Below, piece by piece: positions 1-8,791 of a DNA stretch of 42,761 nt. Location of the stretch: contig DJOD01000037.1 of the NCBI GenBank assembly GCA_002437115.1, positions 38,358 to 81,118 of the forward strand, given 5' to 3'. Each line of letters begins with the position of its first letter. Position 1 is the first letter of the stretch. Both the position numbers and the translations under genes were made by a program. Origin of the DNA: Prevotella sp. UBA6447 (GTDB taxonomy: Bacteria > Bacteroidota > Bacteroidia > Bacteroidales > Bacteroidaceae). The notes beneath the pieces were generated by a model. It was given only the letters and a program-made list of their open reading frames with translations. It did not search any database and had not been told where the DNA came from.

Positions 1-14
1 CCTCTTTCGCCCTT

Positions 15-692
15 TCAGCGTTTCAGGATGAGTGTCATGCCGTCGCGCTCAGGCAGGATGACATTCTCTACTCGCGGGTCGGCTGCCACATGGTCGTTGA
101 ACAAGCGTATGCCCTGCGTCTGGTGGTCGTGGTCATAGGCCGGGTCCACCACGTGGCCGTCCCATAGGGTATTGTCAGCCAAGATGGCTCCGCCTGGGTT
201 GACGAGTGGCAACAGTGCCTCATAAGCCTCCACATAAGTGCGCTTGTCGCCGTCGAGAAACGCCATGTCGAAAGTCAGCCCGAGCCGGGGAGCCTCAGCC
301 ACAGCATCGCCTATGCGGAAATCAATGTAGTCGGCCACGGGCGATTGCTCAATCCATGGCCGTGTGAAGTCCTCCATCTCGTCATTGATCTCATAGGTGT
401 AGAGCATGGGGCGGTCGTTGGCGTTGGGCGAATGTGCGGTTCCGAACCACTGTGAGCGGTGGAGTTGCTTCAGCCCCTCGGCCATGCAGATGGCCGAATA
501 ACCCGAAAACGTGCCCACTTCCAGGATACGCCGGGGTTTGAGCATCAACACCAGCAACTTGAGCAAACGCCCTTGCAGGTGGCCACTCACCATGCGCCCG
601 TGGATGGTGTGTATGTTGGTGGCGCGCCACAGACGGTGCAGATAGTCGCCCTCTGGCTCTATGTGAGCCAGGATGTAGTCGTCGATGGTCAT
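15..692 (-). CDS. SAM-dependent O-methyltransferase (CCoAOMT-like)
   Basis: This 225-residue cytoplasmic protein is a class I methyltransferase that would move a methyl group from S-adenosylmethionine to a hydroxyl of a small molecule. The glycine-rich SAM loop EVGTFSGYS is at residues 58-66, an acidic strand YTYEIND follows, and then FLDGDK and ADNTLWDG, which match the metal-binding and active-site region of the caffeoyl-CoA/catechol O-methyltransferase family. Length is normal for that family (about 210-240). It starts 4 bases after the aroQ stop codon, so the two are probably one transcript. The physiological acceptor cannot be read from the sequence; bacterial members act on varied catechols or on tRNA hydroxyuridine (TrmR type). 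Family assignment is firm, substrate unknown. Confidence 0.88.
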   Translation of the reverse strand: MTIDDYILAHIEPEGDYLHRLWRATNIHTIHGRMVSGHLQGRLLKLLVLMLKPRRILEVGTFSGYSAICMAEGLKQLHRSQWFGTAHSPNANDRPMLYTYEINDEMEDFTRPWIEQSPVADYIDFRIGDAVAEAPRLGLTFDMAFLDGDKRTYVEAYEALLPLVNPGGAILADNTLWDGHVVDPAYDHDHQTQGIRLFNDHVAADPRVENVILPERDGMTLILKR

Positions 693-696
693 CCCG

Positions 697-1137
697 TCAG
701 CTTTCTTGGTGTGTGGTGTCGGCCAGTAATCCCTCCAGGGCCAGGCGGTAACTATCGAGGCCGAACCCGCAAATCACGCCCTTGCAGCCTGCAGAAATCA
801 TCGAGTGGTGGCGATACTCCTCACGCCGGTGGACATTGGAGATATGAACCTCCACCACAGAACAGCGCAACGAGCGGATACAGTCGAGCAAAGCTATCGA
901 CGTGTGAGTGTAGGCACCGGCGTTGAGCACGATGCCGTCGTAGTCGAATCCCACTTCTTGCATCTTGTTGATAAGCTCTCCCTCGATGTTACTTTGGTAA
1001 TAGTCAATCTGCACATCGGGGTAACGCTTGCGCAAGGTGGCCAGGTAGCTCTCAAACGAACTCTTGCCGTAAATGCCCGGCTCACGCTTCCCAAGAAGGT
1101 TGAGGTTGGGCCCGTTGATAATCTGAATTTTCTTCAT
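697..1137 (-). CDS. aroQ: type II 3-dehydroquinate dehydratase
   Basis: AroQ converts 3-dehydroquinate to 3-dehydroshikimate in the shikimate pathway, in the cytoplasm as a dodecamer in known homologues. The 146-residue protein opens with IQIINGPNLNLLGKREPGIYG, carrying the catalytic Tyr (Tyr23) and Arg of the flexible loop; NAGAYTHTS binds substrate and EVHISNVHRREEYRHHS carries the catalytic His (about His103). I chose the ATG at 1137 because the family begins a few residues before the first strand; an upstream in-frame ATG at 1176 would add a Lys-rich 13-residue extension that looks non-coding. A good promoter lies at 1308-1338, giving a leader of about 160 nt that overlaps the divergent xerD leader. 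Confidence 0.95.
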   Translation of the reverse strand: MKKIQIINGPNLNLLGKREPGIYGKSSFESYLATLRKRYPDVQIDYYQSNIEGELINKMQEVGFDYDGIVLNAGAYTHTSIALLDCIRSLRCSVVEVHISNVHRREEYRHHSMISAGCKGVICGFGLDSYRLALEGLLADTTHQES

Positions 1138-1141
1138 TTCC

Positions 1142-1172
1142 TTGGTCTTTTCCTTCGTTTTCGCTAATTTTG
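1142..1172 (+). promoter_or_regulatory. Bacteroidetes-type promoter for xerD
   Basis: TAATTTTG at 1165-1172 matches the -7 consensus and a weaker TTG lies 20 nt upstream (1142-1144). Transcription would start near 1179, giving xerD a leader of about 190 nt. The -7 element lies just upstream of the aroQ start codon, inside the aroQ leader. Confidence 0.5.
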
Positions 1173-1307
1173 CCATGAAGAAGGCGCCGAAAGGCTACAC
1201 GGAGACATACTCCTGCCTCGACTGCGGCTTCCTTCCTTTTACGGGAATGGTGCAAACGGGCGCGACGAGAGATTGTCCTCAAAGGGCCGCGTGTTGCCCC
1301 TCTCCTG

Positions 1308-1338
1308 CAAAGGTAAGCGAAAATGGACAAAGTGCAAA
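1308..1338 (-). promoter_or_regulatory. Bacteroidetes-type promoter for aroQ
   Basis: Read on the minus strand, TACCTTTG (1308-1315) matches the -7 consensus TAnnTTTG and TTTG (1335-1338) matches the -33 element, with a 19-nt spacer. Transcription would start near 1300 and run left into aroQ. Confidence 0.6.
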
Positions 1339-1370
1339 GCAAATCGACGACAAAAAGCGGAAGTGAGCCA

Positions 1371-2288
1371 ATGGCAGGCACGGCACTGGATAAACTGGTG
1401 CGGCGCTACACGCGCTACCTGAAACTGGAACGAAGCTACTCGCAAAACACGCTCGATGCCTACCAACACGACATCGACCTGTTGCTCAGCCACCTCAGCG
1501 AACAGGGGCTCACGCCGTTCGACGTGAGGCTCGAAGACTTGGAGACCTTCGCCGCATGGCTCCATGAGCGCGGCGTGGGAGCCAAGAGCCAAGCAAGAAT
1601 CCTCAGTGGCGTGAGGTCGTTTTACCATTTCATGCTCATCGACGGCTACATCGACATCGACCCCACAGAACTGCTTGAGTCGCCACACCTGCCCAAGCAC
1701 ATTCCCGAATACTTGTCGACCGAAGAGGTGGACAGCCTGGAGGCCGCCATAGACCTCACCTTGCCAGAAGGTCATCGTAACCGCGCTATCGTGGAGGTGT
1801 TCTTCTCATGTGGGTTACGGGTCAGCGAACTGGTAAACCTCAAGCTCTCCGACCTTTTTCTCGACGACCGTTTCCTGCGTGTCATCGGCAAGGGAAACAA
1901 GGAGCGACTGGTGCCCATCTCCGACCGGGCGGTAAGCGAACTGACCCTATGGTTTGACGACCGCAGGCAGATGGACATCAAGCCTGGCGAGGAAGACTAT
2001 GTGTTTCTCAACCGACGGGGGCACCACCTCACACGCACCATGATTCTCATCATGGTCAAGCGGCTTGGCGAGATGGCGGGCATCAAGAAGACCATCTCGC
2101 CCCACACGCTTCGACACAGCTTTGCCACGGCACTGCTACGAGGAGGTGCCGACCTCCGTGTCATACAGGTGTTGCTCGGGCACGCCGACATTGGAACCAC
2201 AGAAATCTACACCCACATGGACGATGAGACGCTCCGGGAGGAAATTCTCACGCATCACCCGCGCAACATCCAAAACGGCTGCCAATAG
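1371..2288 (+). CDS. xerD: tyrosine recombinase XerD
   Basis: This 305-residue site-specific recombinase would resolve chromosome dimers at dif together with a partner XerC. The N-terminal SAM-like DNA-binding domain (KLVRRYTRYLKLERSYSQNT) fills roughly residues 1-100 and the catalytic domain the rest. The full tyrosine-recombinase set is visible: Arg150 in SCGLRVSEL, Lys in GKGNKER, His245 and Arg248 in HTLRHSFAT, His271 in LLGHADIGTT, and the nucleophile Tyr280 in EIYTH. The start at 1371 fits the family N-terminus; an in-frame ATG at 1323 would add 16 polar residues. The distinction from XerC or an integrase is by length and overall resemblance; no adjacent mobile element argues for a housekeeping role. 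Confidence 0.92.
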   Translation: MAGTALDKLVRRYTRYLKLERSYSQNTLDAYQHDIDLLLSHLSEQGLTPFDVRLEDLETFAAWLHERGVGAKSQARILSGVRSFYHFMLIDGYIDIDPTELLESPHLPKHIPEYLSTEEVDSLEAAIDLTLPEGHRNRAIVEVFFSCGLRVSELVNLKLSDLFLDDRFLRVIGKGNKERLVPISDRAVSELTLWFDDRRQMDIKPGEEDYVFLNRRGHHLTRTMILIMVKRLGEMAGIKKTISPHTLRHSFATALLRGGADLRVIQVLLGHADIGTTEIYTHMDDETLREEILTHHPRNIQNGCQ

Positions 2289-2353
2289 CCAACTGACAAG
2301 CCAAACGGAAACCACCCCTCTACGCTACATCCTTTCAACACAACCATAAGCCC

Positions 2354-5092
2354 ATGAAACTGAAGGAACTGCTCTGCATAATCTTGATGTTACCTACCTG
2401 CCTGCTGGCCCAGACCAGGCAAATGGGAATGCTAACCCAAGAAGATGGACTGCACAGCGCGACCGTTACGAGCGTGCTGCGCGACCGATATGGCTTCGTG
2501 TTCCTGGGCACCGAACTGGGTGTGTCGCGCTTTGACGGAACCAACATCCTCAACATCGACTTTCCAAAAAGCGACACCCAGCGCAACATGGAGGTCAACG
2601 TGATGGTTGAAAAGAATGGCGAGACATTGCTCTTGGGTAACAAGGCCGGACTGTGGCAGCTTGACCGGCGACGACTTGAAATCCGACGCGTACATCGTGA
2701 CATCATCGACGTGGAGGTTAACGACATGGGGCGTGCCTCCGACGGAACGCTCTTCATAGCTACGGCACAAGGGCTCTTCAAGATGCAAGACAACCAAATG
2801 GAGGCCGTCAACATCTTTGCGCGCAGACCTACGGCCAACCATGCTGTTCGAAAACTGATTGTGTGGGGGCGAAAAATCTACCTGCTCACAGGCAATTGGC
2901 TTGCAGAGGTCCCCACCAATCGTCCAGGAGCAACCTCATTCCACGCCCTTCCACAACAATTCTCTAATGCCCGCACCACAGCGATAGCCTGTGCAAGGGG
3001 ACTTATTTATATAGGAACGCGAGGACGGGGACTCTTAGTCTTCAATCCCAAAACACGGCATATTAGTTCTTTCGCCGACGACATACCCGACGTGGTATCT
3101 CTTTCCTACGACGGCCATGGTAGCCTGTTGGTGGCCACGGCGTATGATGGTTGCCTGGAGGTGGCTATCAACAGCCGCAAGGTGATACGCCAATATGCCA
3201 GCAAATCCACGCTGCCGACAGCCGATTTGGCTCACACACGCATCAACAACGCGACGGTATTCTACCGAGATGGAGAAGGTATCAACTGGATTGGCTACAA
3301 ATTTTTTGGCCTTGACTACAGCTTCTTGAACCGTGGCGTGTTTCACACCTTTGACGTGCCAGGTCTGTTCGACAGTGCCGAACAGGCAGTGCGCAGTTTT
3401 CTGATTGACGGAACACGCACCCTACTCGGCACGCGAAACGGACTCTATGTGGTCGACAAGGTTCGGCAGACGGTGACATGCTTCGGGCGCAATGACATAG
3501 GAGCCGACTTCGTGTCGTGCATCCGCAAGGTGGGCGCCACCTATCTCGTCGGGACTATCGGTGGTGGACTCCATTGCATTGGGGTCTCATTGCTCGCGCC
3601 CATGCCGTCGGCAAAATGGGCGCAGCTGGCTGGTGCCAATATCTACGACATGGTAGACGATCAACATGGCGGACTATGGATTTGCTCATCAGCGGGCTTG
3701 GCACACTACAATGCTGCCTCTGGAGCCCTGCGAGTCTTCACCACCCATAACTCACAACTGCCCGACAATGAGGTGTTCTGCATGGGCCTGGCCCTCGACG
3801 GACGCGGTTGGGTGTCGACAGCAGGCGGACAATGCATGTGGAATCCTGACCAACGCATGGTGACCACAGCAAACATGATGCCCCATGTGGTCAAGTTGGG
3901 CATGCTGAGAAGCATTAGACGCCTAAATGACGGGCGTATGCTCTTCATCCCACAAAACGGGAAACCAGCCGTGCTCACTCCCAGCAAAGGAGACCTCAGC
4001 ACACTTTCCTTCAAGGCTTTAGGAAACGGACAAACATTCCTTGACATCCAGCCATACGGCAACGGAAGTTATATCGTCACGTGCTCTGATGCCGTATACC
4101 TCGCAAAACCTGGCGGACAGGTACGGCGATTTGGCCATATAGACGGATTGGCCAACTCGCAATTCCAGTCGCACGCCATCTGGATAGACCCGACGACAGG
4201 CACCTATTGGGCTGCCACCAATGGTGGGTTGGTATTCGCCAAACTCAGTAACATCAACATGGCACAGTTCCAGCATATTCCTATTACGCTCTCCGAAATA
4301 CAGACCGACCATTGGTTCTCACCACAGGAAGTCAACGAAGTGTTGCTTGACAGCCTCCTAACGCTAAGCCGCCACAACAGTGAGTTCACCGTACGGTTCA
4401 CCCCTCTTGCCTTCGGAAACACCCGCGACCTGACGTTCCGATATATCCTGGAGGGTCACGACAAGGATTGGCAACTTGCCGACCGCTCGCGCACCATCAA
4501 CTACCACGACCTATGGCCAGGACGATACAGGCTCCGCATTGAAGCCGAGGGCATGCCCGAGATGAGCGGCAGCGTGGTCGTTGATGTGCCTATGACGACC
4601 ACGGCCATTATCTTCTTGCTGGTTGTGGTGGTGCTGGCTGCACTTGCAGCCCATGTGTGGTTGTGCCGCTATCATCGAAAACCTTATTTCTGGCAACGCC
4701 TGGCGCCACAACCCGAGAAATACCAAAAGAGCCGTCTCAACGAAAAAGAAAGCCGCAAGCTGCAACAAACCTTGCTGCGTTATATGGAAGAAAAACGACC
4801 TTATCTCAATCCAAACCTGCAAATGTCCGACCTGGCAAAAGCACTCGGTTGCTCCACCCATACACTCTCGCAACTTTTCTCATTGCAGTTACATTGCAAC
4901 TACTACGATTTCATTGCCGAGTATCGCATCAAGATGTTCAAGCATTTGGCCCAGCAACCCGTCAACCACAACCTCACCATCACGGCACTTGCAGAGCGCA
5001 GCGGTTTCAAAAGCCGCAACCCATTCCTTGTGGCTTTCAAGAAAGCTACGGGCATGACACCAAAGGATTACATAAAAAGCATCAAGGAGTAG
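2354..5092 (+). CDS. membrane-spanning propeller/AraC-family regulator (SusR-like)
   Basis: A 912-residue one-component regulator. A signal sequence (about residues 1-20, ending LLAQ) is followed by a two-bladed periplasmic beta-propeller sensor with repeats such as GLHSATVTSVLRDRYGFVFLG. A Y_Y_Y-type beta-sandwich follows (FTVRFTPLAFGNTRDLTFRY to PGRYRLRIEAEG), then one transmembrane helix at about 748-770, and a C-terminal AraC helix-turn-helix pair at about 815-910 (MSDLAKALGCSTHTLSQLF and ALAERSGFKSRNPFLVAFKK). No histidine kinase or receiver lies between membrane helix and DNA-binding domain, so this is the SusR layout and not a hybrid two-component system. It follows xerD by 65 nt with no promoter that I can see, and precedes the sigma factor and two carbohydrate-active enzymes, which are its most likely targets. 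The ligand is unknown. Confidence 0.9.
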   Translation: MKLKELLCIILMLPTCLLAQTRQMGMLTQEDGLHSATVTSVLRDRYGFVFLGTELGVSRFDGTNILNIDFPKSDTQRNMEVNVMVEKNGETLLLGNKAGLWQLDRRRLEIRRVHRDIIDVEVNDMGRASDGTLFIATAQGLFKMQDNQMEAVNIFARRPTANHAVRKLIVWGRKIYLLTGNWLAEVPTNRPGATSFHALPQQFSNARTTAIACARGLIYIGTRGRGLLVFNPKTRHISSFADDIPDVVSLSYDGHGSLLVATAYDGCLEVAINSRKVIRQYASKSTLPTADLAHTRINNATVFYRDGEGINWIGYKFFGLDYSFLNRGVFHTFDVPGLFDSAEQAVRSFLIDGTRTLLGTRNGLYVVDKVRQTVTCFGRNDIGADFVSCIRKVGATYLVGTIGGGLHCIGVSLLAPMPSAKWAQLAGANIYDMVDDQHGGLWICSSAGLAHYNAASGALRVFTTHNSQLPDNEVFCMGLALDGRGWVSTAGGQCMWNPDQRMVTTANMMPHVVKLGMLRSIRRLNDGRMLFIPQNGKPAVLTPSKGDLSTLSFKALGNGQTFLDIQPYGNGSYIVTCSDAVYLAKPGGQVRRFGHIDGLANSQFQSHAIWIDPTTGTYWAATNGGLVFAKLSNINMAQFQHIPITLSEIQTDHWFSPQEVNEVLLDSLLTLSRHNSEFTVRFTPLAFGNTRDLTFRYILEGHDKDWQLADRSRTINYHDLWPGRYRLRIEAEGMPEMSGSVVVDVPMTTTAIIFLLVVVVLAALAAHVWLCRYHRKPYFWQRLAPQPEKYQKSRLNEKESRKLQQTLLRYMEEKRPYLNPNLQMSDLAKALGCSTHTLSQLFSLQLHCNYYDFIAEYRIKMFKHLAQQPVNHNLTITALAERSGFKSRNPFLVAFKKATGMTPKDYIKSIKE

Positions 5093-5139
5093 GCTGGAAA
5101 AGGCCATATTAATTCCAAAACATTATCAAAAAGAGTTAC

Positions 5140-5171
5140 GCTTTGCACTTTCCAACGGAAAAGTGCAAAGC
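5140..5171. terminator. 12-bp perfect inverted repeat, likely terminator
   Basis: GCTTTGCACTTT (5140-5151) and AAAGTGCAAAGC (5160-5171) form a perfect 12-bp stem with an 8-nt loop, 48 bases after the regulator stop codon. The following bases are T-rich but lack a clean T-run. It is most simply a terminator separating the regulator from the sigma gene; an operator role is possible. Confidence 0.5.
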
Positions 5172-5257
5172 TTTATCAATTGTAACAACCTGTTTTTCAA
5201 TCTATTTAACGATAAGTGCTTCATCTTAATCGGATAGACTTTCTGCGATGGCAAAAC

Positions 5258-5290
5258 TATTGCAAAAAAAGGTTTTCTTCATTATCTTTG
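5258..5290 (+). promoter_or_regulatory. promoter for the sigma-factor gene
   Basis: TATCTTTG at 5283-5290 is an exact -7 match. A TATTG at 5258-5262 stands 20 nt upstream as a -33 element. The predicted start is near 5296, about 25 nt before the sigma ATG. Confidence 0.65.
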
Positions 5291-5320
5291 CAATGAAAAC
5301 CAATCTTTTATCCTGCCTAA

Positions 5321-5824
5321 ATGGAAACAAATAACGCACAAAACAAGGAAGCCATCGGTCGTTTGTACGATAAGGCATATCCCATGCTCTTGTCTGTTTT
5401 CCGAAAAGCAAGCATCCCTGATGAAGAAAGCAAGGATCTCGCACAAGATGTTTTTGTCAAACTGATGACCCTTGACATTATCATCCCCGAACATCTCATG
5501 GGGCTTGCTGTCACCATAGCGTACCAAAAGCGCACCGACTGGTTACGCCACCAAGCCCATTGCCGGCGTATGCAAAGCCAATGGAGGCCACAAGCCACCA
5601 TTGAGCAACATGAATTGGAGTACCACCAGCTTCTTGACGCCGAGCGCGACATAATCAATCGCATGTCAAACCGTGACGCCTGGATTTACAAGCTCAGTCG
5701 GTTCGACGAGAAGACTCCCAAAGAGATTACGACCATCACCACACTCTCCTTGCGCGCCGTGGAAGGACGGCTCTACCGCACACGCAAAATGGTAAGGAAA
5801 TCACTCAAGGCAGCGGGATTCTAA
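5321..5824 (+). CDS. small sigma-70-family (ECF-like) RNA polymerase sigma factor
   Basis: A 167-residue two-domain sigma factor. Region 2 spans about residues 10-75, with ESKDLAQDVFVKLMT as the core-binding helix and AYQKRTDWLRHQAHCRR as the basic -10-recognition and melting part. Region 4 is at about 110-165, with KEITTITTLSLRAVEGRLYRTRKMV as its helix-turn-helix. No anti-sigma gene follows: the next frame is a carbohydrate enzyme after a 279-nt spacer. It therefore differs from the FecI/FecR type pairs common in Bacteroidetes. It has its own promoter. Which promoters it serves cannot be read directly; the lyase operon downstream is a candidate because that gene has no good standard -7 element. 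Confidence 0.82.
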   Translation: METNNAQNKEAIGRLYDKAYPMLLSVFRKASIPDEESKDLAQDVFVKLMTLDIIIPEHLMGLAVTIAYQKRTDWLRHQAHCRRMQSQWRPQATIEQHELEYHQLLDAERDIINRMSNRDAWIYKLSRFDEKTPKEITTITTLSLRAVEGRLYRTRKMVRKSLKAAGF

Positions 5825-5884
5825 CTCATCGGCAAAGTTATTCCATTTTCTACAACTCTCCCCAAAAACATCATCAAGTTAGAT

Positions 5885-5972
5885 GGGTACAGACAACATG
5901 TCACCCAGAAACAGACAATATACCATCTGGGAACAGACAATATATCATCTGGGAACAGACAACAAGTCATAT
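5885..5972. repeat. four tandem imperfect 22-nt repeats
   Basis: Four head-to-tail units of exactly 22 nt lie at 5885-5906, 5907-5928, 5929-5950 and 5951-5972. All share ACAGACAA at the same register, followed by a variable AT-rich stretch, and the middle two end in CATCT. The period is two DNA helical turns and not a multiple of three, so this is not protein-repeat coding. The array lies between the sigma gene and the lyase operon, 132 nt before the lyase start, where a regulator-binding array would be expected. It is too short and has no spacers, so it is not CRISPR. Confidence 0.85.
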
Positions 5973-6103
5973 TTGAAGCAATCATCAATCCTACCAAGAC
6001 CATCTAATCGTAAAGCAAAAGCCAACAGCATCATAAAGCGGAAGTCAACAGCAAAATTGAAACAGCAAACAAACAATTGTCATCTATAATAACCTTTTGT
6101 GAT

Positions 6104-8788
6104 ATGAAGAAAGTTTACACATTTCTCACCGCCTTGTTCCTTACCCTGGGAGTCATGGCACAGACTTACAACACCAACCGTGGTTTCGTGCATCCAGGCG
6201 GACTGCACACGCAGGAAGACTTTGACCGTATCAAGGCCTTGTTAGCCAAAGGTGATCCCACCATCACGGCCGCGGCCAAGGTGCTAACCAGTGCGGCCTA
6301 CGCCCAGTCGACGGCAGGAACATACCCTGTGAAAACCATTGTGCGCGGTGGCGGAAAGGGCGAGAACTACATCAATGCCGCCCGTGGAGCAACCATCGCC
6401 TACCAGAACGCGCTTGTCTGGAAAATCACAGGCAACAAATCCAACGCCAATCATGCAGTCGAAGTGCTCATGCAGTGGGCCAACACCACCACGGGCATTG
6501 GCGGTGACTCCAACTATGCCCTGGCCGCTGGCCTCTACGGTTACCAGTTTGCACAAGCCGCCGAGCTCATGCGCGACTATGAGGGATGGTCGCCCAAACA
6601 CTTCGAGACATTTCGGCAGTGGATGCTCCGAGTGTGGTATCCATCGGCCATCAGTTTCCTCCGCGGGCGCAACGGCACCTGGGAGAACACAAGCAAGTGG
6701 TGGCAAGCGCCCGGGCACTACTGGAGCAACTGGGGACTGTGCAACGCCCTGTGCGTGATGTCGATTGGCGTGCTCTGCGACGACGTGTTCATCTATAACC
6801 AAGGTCTCAGCTATATCAAGTACGACCAAGTGGGAACCTTCAAGAATCCTCGCACAGCCAACCCAATCCTCAACGACGGCCTCACGGAGTTTATGGGCAA
6901 CCTGGTGGTGACCGTGAGTGACACGCCCGACAACCTGAAGGCATCTTCCTATGGCATCATTGGCCAGATGCAGGAGAGTGGCCGTGACATCGGCCACGCC
7001 ACCATGTCGCTGGGCTTGGCCGTCGACATTGCCCACATGGCCTGGAACCAGGGCGATGACCTCTTCTCGTTCATGGACAACCGCCTGGCCGCAGGCGTGG
7101 AGTTCCTGGCCGCGGAGACGCAGAGCGTGGAAGGACTACCCTGGACCAACTACAAGTATGGCACCAACGGCATCTACTACACCGACAGCCGCTGCTGGAC
7201 CATGACCAGCCCCGCCCTCGGCAACCAGATACGCCCCTACTGGGGCACCGTCATCGGCCACTACAAGGGCGTGCTGGGCAAGGAAATGCCCTATTCTGAG
7301 ATGGCCTACGCCGACATGATCAAGAATGGCCCCGACGGTGGCGGACAGGGCAGCACCAGCGGTGGCTACGACCACCTGGGCTACTCCGTGCTGATGAGCT
7401 ACCGCGACCACACCGCCACCCCCGAGGAGGTGCCCACGCTGCTCAGCCCCAAGATGGTGGTAGGCAAGGACACGCTCCGCCACAATGAGCTGGGCGGACT
7501 GGTCAACACCTACAAGACCAACAACAACACGGGTGTGGCCAAAGGTACCGTCATCAAGCTGATACCACAACTTCCCGACACTTGCGAAGACACAGGACTG
7601 TGGCAATGGAACACGGGCGAGACCACGCGCGACATCACCGTCACGGCCAACGAGAGCCACGTGTACCGTGTCACATACACCAACCAGCATGGCGTGAAGG
7701 GCCACCTCTGCTTCTCCATCGCCGTGCAAGGCGACTGCGAGGCTACGCCCGTCACCGCATCGGCCACCTACGATGGCACGACGACCAACGACTCAATCAC
7801 CATTTTCTATGGCGATGCCGTGACCTTGAGCGCCTCTGCCCAGGCCGGCTGGGGCACCTACAAATGGAGCACGGGCGCGACGAGCAGCAGCATCACCGCC
7901 AACAACATCCGCAAGGACAGCGTGTTCACCGTGACATACACGAACCAGGGCGGAGCCATCTCGTACGACACCATCCGCGTGCGCCTGAAATATTTCCGCC
8001 CACAGATGTCGGTCAACGGCCAAGTGAAGGTCGACACCGTGCAGTATGTCTGCCAACCGGGCGACAAGGTGTCGTTTGCCCCTTATGTGCCCAGCACGTT
8101 CAAGGACATCACTTTCCATTGGAGCAGCGGAGCGGAAAGCCGCAGCGTCACCTACGACAACATTCAGGAGACAGTGGTCGACACGCTTGTCTACACGATT
8201 TACGGCAAGAGCGACACCGTGTGCTATGCGGCATACGTCAGCGACACCCTCGACGGCGCCATCCCCGACGGCTATTACCTCATCCGCGACCGTTTCCATG
8301 ACACTTACCTCACCAACAACACCGTTGAGGGAACGGCCTACGCTTATGCCACGTTTACGGCCAAGAAGGAAGGCGACGCCTTGCAGCAGCAGGCATGGAA
8401 AATCACCAACGAGAACGCTGACGGCCCTTGCTACGACCTGCTGAACCTGGCCGACCAGCGCTACCTGGCCCTCACCATGCGCATGACGACCAGCACCCGC
8501 ACGCCCTATTACTTCCGCAAGGCCACGGGCACCAACTGGTATCACATCCACAACAAGCGTCCCTGCTACTTCACCATCGACGCCGATGGCACTGTGGACC
8601 ACGCCACATACTCGGTGCCCACGTGCTTCCCCATCGAGCTGATACCTTACAATGACCCCACCAGTATACGCGACGTGACCGACAGCAAGCCTGCCGACGA
8701 CAAGTGCTACAACGTCAGCGGCCAACGGGTTGGCTCCAACTATAAGGGACTCATCATCCGCAATGGCAAGAAATACATCAATCGCTAA
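6104..8788 (+). CDS. secreted alginate-lyase-fold polysaccharide lyase with Ig-like domains and sorting tail
   Basis: The 894-residue precursor starts at 6104 (MKKVYTFLTALFLTLG..AQ signal peptide; an ATG at 6077 adds nine residues without a signal character). Residues about 30-370 form an (alpha/alpha)-toroid of the alginate_lyase type: APGHYWSNWG with His205 and ESGRDIGHATMS with Arg294 and His298 are the likely active-site motifs. About 445-705 holds three Ig-like modules (for example WQWNTGETTRDITVTA and YKWSTGATSSSITANN). A lectin-like module (YLIRDRFHDTYLTNN onward) follows, and the end, NVSGQRVG..IIRNGKKYINR, is a Prevotella-type sorting tail suggesting type IX export. The enzyme would cleave an acidic polysaccharide outside the cell. 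The true substrate (alginate, pectin or glycosaminoglycan) is not determined. The next gene starts 3 nt downstream. Confidence 0.8.
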   Translation: MKKVYTFLTALFLTLGVMAQTYNTNRGFVHPGGLHTQEDFDRIKALLAKGDPTITAAAKVLTSAAYAQSTAGTYPVKTIVRGGGKGENYINAARGATIAYQNALVWKITGNKSNANHAVEVLMQWANTTTGIGGDSNYALAAGLYGYQFAQAAELMRDYEGWSPKHFETFRQWMLRVWYPSAISFLRGRNGTWENTSKWWQAPGHYWSNWGLCNALCVMSIGVLCDDVFIYNQGLSYIKYDQVGTFKNPRTANPILNDGLTEFMGNLVVTVSDTPDNLKASSYGIIGQMQESGRDIGHATMSLGLAVDIAHMAWNQGDDLFSFMDNRLAAGVEFLAAETQSVEGLPWTNYKYGTNGIYYTDSRCWTMTSPALGNQIRPYWGTVIGHYKGVLGKEMPYSEMAYADMIKNGPDGGGQGSTSGGYDHLGYSVLMSYRDHTATPEEVPTLLSPKMVVGKDTLRHNELGGLVNTYKTNNNTGVAKGTVIKLIPQLPDTCEDTGLWQWNTGETTRDITVTANESHVYRVTYTNQHGVKGHLCFSIAVQGDCEATPVTASATYDGTTTNDSITIFYGDAVTLSASAQAGWGTYKWSTGATSSSITANNIRKDSVFTVTYTNQGGAISYDTIRVRLKYFRPQMSVNGQVKVDTVQYVCQPGDKVSFAPYVPSTFKDITFHWSSGAESRSVTYDNIQETVVDTLVYTIYGKSDTVCYAAYVSDTLDGAIPDGYYLIRDRFHDTYLTNNTVEGTAYAYATFTAKKEGDALQQQAWKITNENADGPCYDLLNLADQRYLALTMRMTTSTRTPYYFRKATGTNWYHIHNKRPCYFTIDADGTVDHATYSVPTCFPIELIPYNDPTSIRDVTDSKPADDKCYNVSGQRVGSNYKGLIIRNGKKYINR

Positions 8789-8791
8789 GAT

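Noticed and set aside
1175..1366. Small Cys-containing frame (MKKAPKGYTETYSCLDCGF) in the xerD leader
   Set aside because: The Met falls at or before the predicted transcription start, there is no ribosome site, and the Cys spacing does not form a known zinc motif. Left unannotated, though a leader peptide cannot be ruled out.
1371..2288. Integrase of a mobile element
   Set aside because: No att repeats, excision genes or tRNA integration site are nearby, and the sequence reads like housekeeping XerD.
5833..5840. Exact -7 element on the minus strand pointing into the sigma gene
   Set aside because: It could drive an antisense RNA, but the only TTTG is 22 nt away, outside the usual 19-21, and nothing else supports a transcript.
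5885..5972. CRISPR array
   Set aside because: Units are contiguous with no spacers and there are no cas genes. The Cas4-like nuclease at 19-23 kb is part of a Dna2-type protein and not a CRISPR component.
5883..6089. Open frame across the 22-nt repeats
   Set aside because: The repeat length is not a multiple of three, so the frame does not encode a repeat protein, and it overlaps the lyase leader.
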